From the NCBI GenBank assembly GCA_041725955.1, contig JBGRQE010000071.1, forward strand, positions 1 through 17,918: DNA of 17,918 nucleotides, given 5' to 3'. Shown in pieces: positions 6,215 through 14,665 of the stretch. Below the pieces are notes generated by a model. The model saw nothing but the letters and a program-made list of their open reading frames with translations. It was not told the origin of the DNA and ran no database searches. Position 1 is the first letter of the stretch. Each line of letters starts with the position of its first letter. The stretch comes from JBGRPZ01 sp041725955. Its GTDB lineage: Bacteria; Bacteroidota; Bacteroidia; Bacteroidales; JBGRPZ01. Both the position numbers and the translations under genes were made by a program.

Positions 6215-8734
6215 TCATTCCACTTTTTCGATCTTTGCACCATTAAAATGTAATGGAATCCAATAAGAATTCTCAAAACCACCAAATTTTGATTTTTTGA
6301 AATTCATTTTGCGTTTAAGTAAATGCGGCTGGTAAGTTTCTAAACAAGGAATAAAATTATTTCCACAAGTACCTAAAATACCCATAAAATAAAAGCCTAT
6401 ATCAAATCCGTCAAAAGCATATTTATTAGGCTCTGTGTCAAATCTATTTCTAAATTGATACACAAAATTCCTGACATAATCTTTTGAATAATCGACATAC
6501 CCATCACTAATATAAGTTGCATTTAAATTAATCAGATAATCTAAATAATCATTTTCATAAATACCCCAGTCAAGCAACCCTAAAACAGATAAAGGATGTT
6601 TATAAGAAACTTGATTTAGTTTATCTAAAATCTCTAAAGTAACTCCCTTACTCTTAGTGCTTACAATTACCATTGTTGGTCTAATTCTACTGACTAGCTT
6701 GGCAATATCAGTTTTAAAGTTTGAACCATACTCCAGTTCCGAAACTGTATTCTCGATATTTAAAGAGGCTTTACTTTGTTTTAACTGATTAATATCTATA
6801 TGATAACCTTCAGAATCCACAAAGGCATTTCGATATAAGTCATTGGCTTTAAGTGTTTGTAACACAATCGAAGCATTTACTCTAACTGTTTGTGGTACTA
6901 ATGACTTAATTTCATTCTTCAAAACTTTAAATCGACTATCTTTTCCCTCTTTAGGATCATTTACAATTATAATCTTATCATAAGGTCTCAATTGAGATAT
7001 CACCCTTGAAACACTTTCATTTTTATAAGCAAATCCTGGTTTAACCTTGAATACATTATTATTCACAAGAACTTCTTCTCTTGTTGTTAATGGATTTACT
7101 ATTGGTATATGATTTACTTTAGCAAAATTTGCGACTTGATTAAAAGCTTTAGAATAAAATGGACCGACAATTAAATCCATTCTCTTTAACTCATTATTCT
7201 GATACAATTTTATTGCTGAGCTTGCCTTTTCAACATCATATACATATAATTCGATATTCATACCTAACTTTGACAAAGAATCTGCAGCCAATTGAAAGCC
7301 CTCTGCAAACTGAATAAATTCAAAGGCACTACTATTAAAAACTTTTTGAGGATATAAATCTTGGATTCGATATAATGAATCAGTTAACTCGTGACGCAAC
7401 GGAACCATTAAAGCAATGCTAAATACTTTATCAGGATTTGAATTTGTAAATCCTCTGTACAATTCCTTCAAAGCATTTATTTTTTCTTCCTGATTCTCTT
7501 GAACCTCTTTTATTTCTTTTGAAACCTCAACTTTATTTACTAAATTTCTATTAACAGGAATTTTCACTATAGTTCCAGAGTATACTCGTTTTCCTAGATC
7601 AGGATTTACTCTTTCTATTTGATAATATGAAAGTCCATATTTCTTTGCAATTCTATTAAGCTTAGTTTTTCTTTCAACCTTATGTTCAATAAAAGGTTCA
7701 GTAATTTTTGATGCAGGTATTTTTATAATTTCACCTTCTCGAATATTCTCTGAAACACCTGGATTAAAAGTCTTTATTTCATCGATTGTTACACCATACT
7801 TTCTTGCAATTCGATAAAGAGTTTCTTTTCTTCTTACTTTATGCTCTTTTAATCCTTTTGGCTTCTCTTTATTTTGCTTTTGTATTAATGGAAGTTGTCC
7901 ATTGGAATTATTAACAGAAGTAGTATTCTTAGATTTATTTTTAACAGAAGTCAATTTATTAGTCAATGAATTCTCAGGTAAATATATAACTTGTCCAATC
8001 TTTAAGTTCGGATCTAAACCTGGGTTCACATTTTCCAGCTCTGTTCTGGTAATCTGAAATTTTCTGCAAATACCAAATAAAGTCTCTTTGGGCTGTATTG
8101 TATGTATCTTTCTTCCATATTGATCTTCATCAACTCCTTTAGAGTACTTATCTTCTTTATAAGCTACAGGAATATCTTTCTCAACATTATTGTTTAATTG
8201 CTCTAGACGTTGTTTATTTACTCCTTGAACAACCCCACGATTATCATCCACAGGAGGGACAGTTTCTTCTTCAGTGATTACAGGAATCTTAATATATTCA
8301 CCTTCTTTTAATGGATCTTTAATTCTTGGATTAGCTAGTTTAATATCAAAGACTTTGAGATCATATAAATCGGCTATCTTTTGAATATTATCACCTTTAT
8401 TTACTATATGGTAAATAAATTCAAAATCGGAAGACTTCATTTCTCGAACAATTTGTGTTTCCCTGTTTACTGCAGGGATTTTCAATTCTTGTCCTATTTT
8501 AATTCCTGATTCAATTTCAGGATTATAAAACTTTATTTCATCGATTGGAACATTATATTTTTTTGAAATAGCATATAATGTTTGCTTTGGTTTCACGCTA
8601 AGCAAATAAAAAGCTTTTCCATTTTCAACAATAGTCTTTTCTGTATTATTTATTCGACTATTATCTTCCTGAGCTTGAGCATGAAAACAACTGAGAAAAC
8701 AAATGAACACTAAAATTGCAAGACTCCTATTCAC
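6215..8734 (-). CDS. Periplasmic protein with five LysM domains and a type-1 periplasmic-binding-protein-like domain, 839 aa
   Basis: A signal peptide (hydrophobic residues 5-19, cleavage after AQA at about 21) exports the protein. Five LysM modules, which bind peptidoglycan glycan chains, lie at about 43-88, 107-151, 209-253, 297-341 and 349-393. Each shows the TLY.I..KY.v...I...NP....i..G..i.IP pattern. Linkers at 155-208 and 254-296 are polar and low-complexity. Residues 437-839 form a type-1 substrate-binding fold: VFSIALMVPL, FAEGFQLAADSL, LIVGPFYSKAFNQVANFAKVNHIPIVNPLTT, and KYAFDGFDIGFYFMGIL near the end. Proteins of this kind are often labelled amino-acid ABC substrate-binding proteins, but no ABC transporter genes are nearby and the LysM anchor suggests a wall-bound sensor or regulator. 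The gene follows guaA after 108 bases with a terminator between; I found no convincing promoter of its own. Confidence 0.9.
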   Translation of the reverse strand: MNRSLAILVFICFLSCFHAQAQEDNSRINNTEKTIVENGKAFYLLSVKPKQTLYAISKKYNVPIDEIKFYNPEIESGIKIGQELKIPAVNRETQIVREMKSSDFEFIYHIVNKGDNIQKIADLYDLKVFDIKLANPRIKDPLKEGEYIKIPVITEEETVPPVDDNRGVVQGVNKQRLEQLNNNVEKDIPVAYKEDKYSKGVDEDQYGRKIHTIQPKETLFGICRKFQITRTELENVNPGLDPNLKIGQVIYLPENSLTNKLTSVKNKSKNTTSVNNSNGQLPLIQKQNKEKPKGLKEHKVRRKETLYRIARKYGVTIDEIKTFNPGVSENIREGEIIKIPASKITEPFIEHKVERKTKLNRIAKKYGLSYYQIERVNPDLGKRVYSGTIVKIPVNRNLVNKVEVSKEIKEVQENQEEKINALKELYRGFTNSNPDKVFSIALMVPLRHELTDSLYRIQDLYPQKVFNSSAFEFIQFAEGFQLAADSLSKLGMNIELYVYDVEKASSAIKLYQNNELKRMDLIVGPFYSKAFNQVANFAKVNHIPIVNPLTTREEVLVNNNVFKVKPGFAYKNESVSRVISQLRPYDKIIIVNDPKEGKDSRFKVLKNEIKSLVPQTVRVNASIVLQTLKANDLYRNAFVDSEGYHIDINQLKQSKASLNIENTVSELEYGSNFKTDIAKLVSRIRPTMVIVSTKSKGVTLEILDKLNQVSYKHPLSVLGLLDWGIYENDYLDYLINLNATYISDGYVDYSKDYVRNFVYQFRNRFDTEPNKYAFDGFDIGFYFMGILGTCGNNFIPCLETYQPHLLKRKMNFKKSKFGGFENSYWIPLHFNGAKIEKVE

Positions 8735-8794
8735 GATTGATTATTTTGATTTGATGAAATATGAAACGATTGGTTTTTGGAAAGATTGCAAAAC

Positions 8795-8831
8795 AAAAAA
8801 GAGGTTTCCCAATAAATATAGGGAAGCCTCT
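8795..8831 (-). terminator. Intrinsic terminator between guaA and the LysM gene
   Basis: The stem GAGGTTTCCC (8801-8810) / GGGAAGCCTC (8821-8830), with one mismatch or wobble and a 10-base loop, extends by one A-T pair. On the minus strand it is followed by TTTTTT. It begins 12 bases after the guaA stop, so it should end guaA transcripts and reduce read-through into the LysM gene. Confidence 0.85.
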
Positions 8832-8842
8832 AAATTATTTTT

Positions 8843-10372
8843 TTATTCCCACTCAATAGTAGCAGGTGGTTTAGAACTAATATCGTATACTACACGATTT
8901 ACTCCTTTAACCTTATTAATAATATCATTAGATACTTTTGCAAGGAACTCATACGGCAAATGAGACCAATCAGCAGTCATTCCATCAGTAGAACCAACTG
9001 CTCTGAGTGCAACAACACTTTCATAAGTTCGCTCATCTCCCATTACACCAACAGATTGAACAGGCAAAAGAATAGCTCCTGCTTGCCATACTTGATCATA
9101 AAGACCAGATTCTCTCAAACCATTGATATAAATTGCATCTACTTCCTGTAGAATACGAACTTTCTCATAAGTAATATCTCCTAAAATTCTAATTCCAAGA
9201 CCAGGTCCAGGAAAAGGATGGCGAGAAATAAGTTCTTTTCGCATACCCATTGCAAGTCCAATACGACGAACTTCATCCTTAAATAATGTATTTAGTGGTT
9301 CAACAATTTTAAGTTTCATATAATCGGGCAAACCTCCCACATTATGATGAGACTTAATAGTTGCTGAAGGACCTTTTACAGAAACAGATTCTATTACATC
9401 TGGATAAATTGTTCCCTGTCCTAACCATTTTACATTCTTAATTCTATGAGCCTCTTTATCAAAAACATCAATAAATGTTTTTCCGATAGCTTTTCTTTTT
9501 CCTTCAGGATCACTAATACCTTCCAAAGCCGACATAAAAAGCTCTGTAGCATCAACTCCAGTAACATTAAGCCCTAAACCTTTATAAGATTCAAGAACAT
9601 CATGAAACTCATTCTTTCGTAATAATCCGTTATTAACAAATATACAATGCAAATTTGGACCAATGGCCTTATGCAACAACATGGCTGCTACACTTGAATC
9701 GACACCTCCAGATAGTCCTAAAACAACCTGATCTTCTCCTAATTTTTCTTTTAATGATTTTACAGTGGTTTCAATAAAAGAATCTGGAGTCCAAGATTGC
9801 TGACATTTACAAATCCCAACCACAAAATTCTTCAACAAAATACTACCTTCTGTTGAATGATATACTTCTGGATGAAATTGAATGCCATAGGTTGACTCAC
9901 CTTGAATATGGTATCCTGCAACTTCAACATCACTTGTACTTGCAACTACTTCATAATTGCTTGGTACATTCTTTATTGTATCGCCATGTGACATCCAAAC
10001 CTGACTCCCAATGCTCATTCCTTTTACTAGCTCTGAATCAGAACTAATATGTGTAAGATTTGCACGGCCATACTCTCTAATTTTAGATGGCATAACCTCT
10101 CCGCCTGCAAAATGAGCAAGATATTGAGCTCCATAACAAACCCCTAACAAAGGTAGTTTCCCTTTGAATTGATTTAAATCGGGTTGTGGAGCATTAGAGT
10201 CTCTTACAGAAAATGGACTTCCTGATAAGATTACCCCTTTTACATTTTCTGTGATTTTCGGGATTTTATTGAAAGGATGAATCTCACAATAAACGTTTAG
10301 CTCTCTAACTCTTCGCGCTATTAGCTGCGTATACTGAGAACCGAAATCGAGTATCAAGATGGTTTCTTCCAT
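8843..10372 (-). CDS. guaA: GMP synthase, glutamine-hydrolysing, 509 aa
   Basis: It converts XMP, ATP and glutamine to GMP in the last step of guanine nucleotide synthesis. The N-terminal class I glutamine amidotransferase domain (about 4-190) opens with ILDFGSQYTQLIARRVRE and has the catalytic triad C79 (GVCYGAQ), H167 and E169 (FHPEV). The ATP-pyrophosphatase domain begins near 200, with the P-loop LGLSGGVDSS (218-227). The C-terminal dimerisation domain ends in the family signature for XMP binding, DISSKPPATIEWE. All parts are present and the length is normal. The ATG at 10370-10372 aligns with the usual family start, a few residues before ILDFGSQ. The gene diverges from a small membrane-protein gene and has an unusually close promoter box. 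No guaB is nearby. Confidence 0.98.
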   Translation of the reverse strand: MEETILILDFGSQYTQLIARRVRELNVYCEIHPFNKIPKITENVKGVILSGSPFSVRDSNAPQPDLNQFKGKLPLLGVCYGAQYLAHFAGGEVMPSKIREYGRANLTHISSDSELVKGMSIGSQVWMSHGDTIKNVPSNYEVVASTSDVEVAGYHIQGESTYGIQFHPEVYHSTEGSILLKNFVVGICKCQQSWTPDSFIETTVKSLKEKLGEDQVVLGLSGGVDSSVAAMLLHKAIGPNLHCIFVNNGLLRKNEFHDVLESYKGLGLNVTGVDATELFMSALEGISDPEGKRKAIGKTFIDVFDKEAHRIKNVKWLGQGTIYPDVIESVSVKGPSATIKSHHNVGGLPDYMKLKIVEPLNTLFKDEVRRIGLAMGMRKELISRHPFPGPGLGIRILGDITYEKVRILQEVDAIYINGLRESGLYDQVWQAGAILLPVQSVGVMGDERTYESVVALRAVGSTDGMTADWSHLPYEFLAKVSNDIINKVKGVNRVVYDISSKPPATIEWE

Positions 10373-10376
10373 GGGG

Positions 10377-10408
10377 CAAAGATACTAATATGAAATAATT
10401 TTACTAAA
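10377..10408 (-). promoter_or_regulatory. guaA promoter, box only 4 bases from the start codon
   Basis: The minus strand reads TTTA (10405-10408), a 20-base spacer and TATCTTTG (10377-10384). This is a full -7 match to TAnnTTTG and a 3-of-4 match to the -33 TTTG at correct spacing. Only CCCC separates the -7 box from the ATG. Confidence 0.6.
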
Positions 10409-10419
10409 GAAAAATAGTT

Positions 10420-10427
10420 TATTTTTG
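10420..10427 (+). promoter_or_regulatory. Possible -7 box of the small membrane-protein gene
   Basis: TATTTTTG matches TAnnTTTG and lies 28 bases before the ATG at 10456, so a short ordinary leader would result. No good -33 element is visible at 19-21 bases. The box would make this intergenic region a divergent promoter with guaA. Confidence 0.4.
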
Positions 10428-10455
10428 AATAGCTAATCATCTAATTCACACCCAC

Positions 10456-10983
10456 ATGTCGAACAGAAAAAAATCTCACCAAAGAAAGAACACTAAAAAG
10501 GTAAATAATAAACCAAGAACTTCTGTACGTGAATTATTTATCTGGGTAATTTTAATTGTTCTTGCCTTATATATAGGTTATATAGGATATGATAAAAACT
10601 TAAAATTTAAATCCACCTCCCAAAATGTAGAGGATACAATCAAGCATGTAAACAAAAAAAATATAGAAACAACTGGAATCCCTCAAGTCATTAAAGATTT
10701 GAATGGTGACTGGAATAATAATTCTGACGGCAGTACCATTACCTTTACAAACAACTTGTATTCAATTGATTTCCCCTCTGTAGATGGAGGTACTAAAATT
10801 AATGGGGCATTCAAAATAAATGAAGACACCTTGTTTATGACAACAAATAGTAATTCAAAAACTTGTGCATTTGAAAATGGTGTTTACCTTTTTGCTATCA
10901 AAAACAAAAAGCTAAACACCAAATTAATTAAAGATAATTGTATAAAAAGGAAAACACGAATGTTATCTGGTTGGAATCGCTAA
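10456..10983 (+). CDS. Hypothetical membrane-anchored protein with small beta-domain, 175 aa
   Basis: I do not recognise a named family. Residues 1-26 are strongly basic (MSNRKKSHQRKNTKK), followed by one transmembrane helix at about 27-46. The positive-inside rule therefore puts the remainder outside the cytoplasm. After a polar linker (50-75), residues 78-175 look like a small beta-barrel of lipocalin-like pattern: DLNGDWNNNSDGSTITFTNNLYSIDFP, then NGAFKINEDTLFMTT, and a closing SGWNR. Cysteines at 137 and 162 could form a disulfide in the periplasm. A possible promoter box lies 28 bases upstream. The gene ends 8 bases before the stop of the convergent M23 gene, with no terminator hairpin visible between them. 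Confidence 0.7.
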   Translation: MSNRKKSHQRKNTKKVNNKPRTSVRELFIWVILIVLALYIGYIGYDKNLKFKSTSQNVEDTIKHVNKKNIETTGIPQVIKDLNGDWNNNSDGSTITFTNNLYSIDFPSVDGGTKINGAFKINEDTLFMTTNSNSKTCAFENGVYLFAIKNKKLNTKLIKDNCIKRKTRMLSGWNR

Positions 10984-10991
10984 TAATTCAA

Positions 10992-12671
10992 TTAACGAAA
11001 CTCATCTCTAAAAAAAGTTTTATTCCCAACATTATCAATAACTTTAAGTTCTAAAACTTTTCTTCGCCCTTTCCATTTGCGATCAACCACATAAAATAAA
11101 TTATCTTTTTTAGGTTCATATTCCAACAAAACCCATTTCCCATTTACGCTAGCTGAGTATTTATTTATTCCGGAGAGAGTATCTTTTGCTCTAAAACTAA
11201 TAGTATCTCCACGATGATATTTACTTTGTTTATTAATTAGCGATAATTGCGGAGCCAAAGTGTCTATTTCAATAGTATACTTACCAAAGAATCTTGTCTT
11301 TCCTATTAAAGTATCATTAACCAAATTTGCAGATATCCAAACTTTTTTTCCTCTGGGTAAACTTCTTTGCCAACCTAATTTATCCGAGAACATTTTCAAT
11401 GAATCCGAAATCACAGACATTATTTTAAATTCTTTTTTTGCTGGTTGTAAACTTTCACCAACACTGAAAACATTATCTTTCTCTATACTTAAAAGCAGTT
11501 CTTCATTTTTATAAAGGCCTCCTTTTGGAATAAATACAGAAAAATTTTTCAAAGGAATAAAAGCTGAATCAGTATAAGAAACCACTCTTCGAATTTCATT
11601 ATCATTTTGAGGATATTCTGTTTTTAAACGAAGAACCAAATTGCTAGAATTACCAGAAAAATCTTCTAAGATAAATTTGACCTTATGTATTAATGTGTCT
11701 TTTAGGACAAAAATTCCATTATTAATGTTCTGGTTATAAAAATTTACGTCGCTATTGGGTTCCTTTTTAGTTTTCAGAAAATGTTTCCCAGTTTTTTCAA
11801 ATTTAGAGTAATCTAAAATTGAATAATAATCACTCACTTCATTTAAAGGAACTTTATCCATTTTCAGATAAAAGTATAAATGATTGTCTAAAAAAACTTT
11901 GTAAGAATACACTCCATTATGATTCTTGTTTTCTCCAGTAAAATCATAAGCACTTATTCCAATTGAAAACATAGAAGGTACTTCCACAACAGAATCGACA
12001 GAATATTGAGTATCAGTTATCTTTTTTACATTAAAATACCTTGGTGTATTTGCTTCAAAAGGAAGAACCTCTTTAGATTCAGGATAAATGGCGATACCAT
12101 CAAAAGTAGGAGGAAAAGTATCAGTAAGAGGAATGTCAAATTTTAAAGGATTAATTTGCTTAGTATTATTACTATCTCTTACTTCAAAATGCAAATGAGG
12201 TCCACCTGAATGACCTGTATTTCCAGACCAAGCAATTTGTTCTCCTACCTTAAATCTAAATCGATTTTTCTTCGGATACAGAACAACTTCATAAACACCT
12301 TCTTCTTGCTGAGCTTTCTTTACAAACCTCGCCAGTTTAGGAACAAAAGCCCTTAAATGCCCATAAATTGTAGTGTAACCATTAGGATGTGTTATAGTAA
12401 TACTCTTGCCATAACCATGAATATCAACTTGAATTTTGCTGACATAGCCCTCTTTAGCTGCTTTAATTACTTTTCCCTCTTCTGCATTTGTGCGAATATC
12501 TGAGCCTCCATGTAAATGAGTGCCACGAAGTTCTGCAAAGCTACCAGAAAACTGCACTTTCTCATCGATTGGGGATTGTAGTCTATCAGAGGAAGATTTA
12601 TTCTTATGTTTTTGTGCATAGGAAGTAACAACACAAAAACACATTAAAAAAACAAGAATTGTTTTTTGCAT
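10992..12671 (-). CDS. M23-family peptidase with C-terminal beta domains, 559 aa (second gene of pair)
   Basis: This is a predicted secreted zinc endopeptidase acting on peptidoglycan cross-bridges. The signal peptide (residues 4-18) is cleaved near SYAQ (20). The LytM-type domain (about 35-175) has all active-site residues: zinc ligands H54 and D58 in HGGSD, H161 in HLHFEVR, and catalytic H105 (YGHL) and H159. A bulge of about 30 residues (110-140) is inserted between YGHL and the GxxIAWSG segment. The remaining ~380 residues are beta-rich and unrecognised, except for a C-terminal Ig-like stretch: DTLAPQL, then DTLSGINKYSASVNGKWVLLEYE, and a last strand VIDNVGNKT. It lies 47 bases behind a collinear paralog with no promoter between, so the two probably share one mRNA. 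Confidence 0.92.
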   Translation of the reverse strand: MQKTILVFLMCFCVVTSYAQKHKNKSSSDRLQSPIDEKVQFSGSFAELRGTHLHGGSDIRTNAEEGKVIKAAKEGYVSKIQVDIHGYGKSITITHPNGYTTIYGHLRAFVPKLARFVKKAQQEEGVYEVVLYPKKNRFRFKVGEQIAWSGNTGHSGGPHLHFEVRDSNNTKQINPLKFDIPLTDTFPPTFDGIAIYPESKEVLPFEANTPRYFNVKKITDTQYSVDSVVEVPSMFSIGISAYDFTGENKNHNGVYSYKVFLDNHLYFYLKMDKVPLNEVSDYYSILDYSKFEKTGKHFLKTKKEPNSDVNFYNQNINNGIFVLKDTLIHKVKFILEDFSGNSSNLVLRLKTEYPQNDNEIRRVVSYTDSAFIPLKNFSVFIPKGGLYKNEELLLSIEKDNVFSVGESLQPAKKEFKIMSVISDSLKMFSDKLGWQRSLPRGKKVWISANLVNDTLIGKTRFFGKYTIEIDTLAPQLSLINKQSKYHRGDTISFRAKDTLSGINKYSASVNGKWVLLEYEPKKDNLFYVVDRKWKGRRKVLELKVIDNVGNKTFFRDEFR

Positions 12672-12718
12672 AATTTAGGTTTTTTAGGTGTTTTCCAGAT
12701 ATAAACGAATAAAAATTA

Positions 12719-14443
12719 TTATTTATACAAAGTGTAACTTAACTTTTTTATATTTCCCAAATTATCTTCTACCTGCAACTCAAATTTATTGCGTCCCTTT
12801 ACCAATCGATGGTCAATTTTATAAATTACCTGAGATTTTTTTGCATCATACTCCATTAATAACCATTTACCATTAAGTGTTGGTGTATATTTCTTTATAC
12901 CACTTTGTCTATCATATATTTTGAACCTAATTATATTATGTTTAGAAATATTTTTCCCATCATAAACACTTATAGGTTTAATTACTGGCTGAATCGTGTC
13001 TATAGCAAAAGTATATTTACCAAATGACTTTGATTTTAGAATCAGGTTTTTCCCTTCTCTTTTCGCTGAAGCAAAACTAGTTTTATTATGTTTATTAACT
13101 CTTGCTATATAAGTCTTAGAAAACAAGGAATCGCTAATATAAGGAGCAGCTAAAGACAGTACAAACCTATGATAACAAGGAATTTCAGGACTTCCAACTT
13201 CAAATATTCGAAATGGATAAGTTTCAGTTGACTTCCCCGATAATTTAATCCATTCAGGCTTATAAAAACAATTGGCAGGCATCTTTAGTAGTGCCTCTTC
13301 ATAGGTTAAAACAGAGGGTAAACCAGGATAAATCAATGTCCCTTCTTTAATTGGGTTAGTTTGATGAAAAGGTTTACTTCTCTTGCTATAAATATCAAAT
13401 TCCAAATCACTTTGATTTCCATTAAAATCGGAAACAATAAACCTCATGGAATAAATGCTATCATTAACAAACGAACTTACTCCATTATTTTTATTTAAGC
13501 GATATACTCTTAATAAATTCATTGGGTCAATAATCGTTCTTTGATAACGCTTTTTCTGATTCTTATAAGCTCCAAAATCAATGTAAGAATTTAAAAAGGC
13601 ATTTTCTTTAAAAGAAACTGCATCCATCTTTGTATGATAAATGGTATCATTATCTTTCAAAAGCATGACTTCATAAACTCCATTTTTGTTATGACTACCA
13701 TCATGCTTATCATAAGTAAATATACCAAAATGAGTATCACCATAAATTTCAATAGGTTTATTATTTTTTAGCACATAATTTCCATTATTTTTTAAAACTT
13801 TGAAATATGATGTTTCATTTTTCCCATTTATTACTGTTGAATCATTTTCAGGATAAATTGCAATATTTTTTATAAGTGGGGCGATATTGTCTTTTATCTT
13901 AAATCCAAATCCTAATGGATTTAAAGGAACTGTTCCATTTTTTTCTCGTATTTCCAAGTGCAAGTGAGGTCCTCCAGAGCTTCCTGAATTTCCTGAATAT
14001 GCTATAATCTGTCCTTTCTTTACTTTAAAAACATTCTTATCTGGGAATAAATTTACAGAGAAACTTTCTTTCAAATATTGCTGCTCCTTAACATACTTTT
14101 CAATATCCTCAGTAAAACCTCTTAAATGTCCATAAACAGACATTAGACCATTTGGATGTGTAATATATAAGGCTTTTCCATAACCCCAAGGCGAGATTTT
14201 TATTCTTGACACATAACCTTCTTTGACTGCCTTTACTATTTTACCTGTAACTCCACCAGTCTTTATATCTATACCTCCATGAAAGTGATTACTACGTAAT
14301 TCACCAAATGAACCCGATAAAAACAATGGAAAATTAAAAGGTGATGAAAAATTGTTAGTTGAATCTTTTTTAGTTTGTGCGTTTAGAGTAACTTTGAACA
14401 ACAAAACAAATAATAAAAAAACTATATACCGACTTTTCTGCAT
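12719..14443 (-). CDS. M23-family peptidase with C-terminal beta domains, 574 aa (first gene of pair)
   Basis: A signal peptide (hydrophobic residues 7-20, cleavage near NAQ at 23) precedes a LytM-type zinc peptidase domain at about 38-170. Zinc ligands are H55 and D59 (HGGID) and H162 (HLHLEIR); catalytic histidines are H106 (YGHL) and H160, so activity against peptidoglycan peptides is expected. The ~400 residues behind it are beta-rich and end in SFGKYTFAIDTIQP, SGIKKYTPTLNGKWLLMEYD and VEDNLGN, which match the same places in the downstream paralog. The pair is therefore a full-length tandem duplication, not a shared catalytic domain alone. A TAAATTTG promoter box lies 41 bases upstream. 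Substrate bond and partner proteins cannot be deduced from the sequence. Confidence 0.93.
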   Translation of the reverse strand: MQKSRYIVFLLFVLLFKVTLNAQTKKDSTNNFSSPFNFPLFLSGSFGELRSNHFHGGIDIKTGGVTGKIVKAVKEGYVSRIKISPWGYGKALYITHPNGLMSVYGHLRGFTEDIEKYVKEQQYLKESFSVNLFPDKNVFKVKKGQIIAYSGNSGSSGGPHLHLEIREKNGTVPLNPLGFGFKIKDNIAPLIKNIAIYPENDSTVINGKNETSYFKVLKNNGNYVLKNNKPIEIYGDTHFGIFTYDKHDGSHNKNGVYEVMLLKDNDTIYHTKMDAVSFKENAFLNSYIDFGAYKNQKKRYQRTIIDPMNLLRVYRLNKNNGVSSFVNDSIYSMRFIVSDFNGNQSDLEFDIYSKRSKPFHQTNPIKEGTLIYPGLPSVLTYEEALLKMPANCFYKPEWIKLSGKSTETYPFRIFEVGSPEIPCYHRFVLSLAAPYISDSLFSKTYIARVNKHNKTSFASAKREGKNLILKSKSFGKYTFAIDTIQPVIKPISVYDGKNISKHNIIRFKIYDRQSGIKKYTPTLNGKWLLMEYDAKKSQVIYKIDHRLVKGRNKFELQVEDNLGNIKKLSYTLYK

Positions 14444-14484
14444 TATATTTAGAATAAAGGAATAATTTAATCCAAAAATCTAGG

Positions 14485-14492
14485 CAAATTTA
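14485..14492 (-). promoter_or_regulatory. -7 promoter box of the M23 operon
   Basis: The minus strand reads TAAATTTG, matching TAnnTTTG, 41 bases before the start codon of the 574-residue M23 protein. A -33 TTTG occurs only at a non-standard 12-base spacing, so the upstream element is unclear. Confidence 0.5.
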
Positions 14493-14665
14493 ACAACTAA
14501 AAGACAAAACCGTTTTAATTTCTTTCACATTAAAGTAATTATTTGTATTTTTCGTTAAATACCATACTAAAACTAATATTAGCTAAGCTATACTAAATTA
14601 TACTACATATAAATGTTAAGTGGTTTTATTTCAAACTTCCAAAAAATAATTCCAAGCCTAAAAAT

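Noticed and set aside
14521..14665. Promoter of the histidine kinase gene
   Set aside because: No TAnnTTTG or GG-N10-GC match at a sensible place; only short AT-rich repeats (ATACTA, TATAC) that could be chance.
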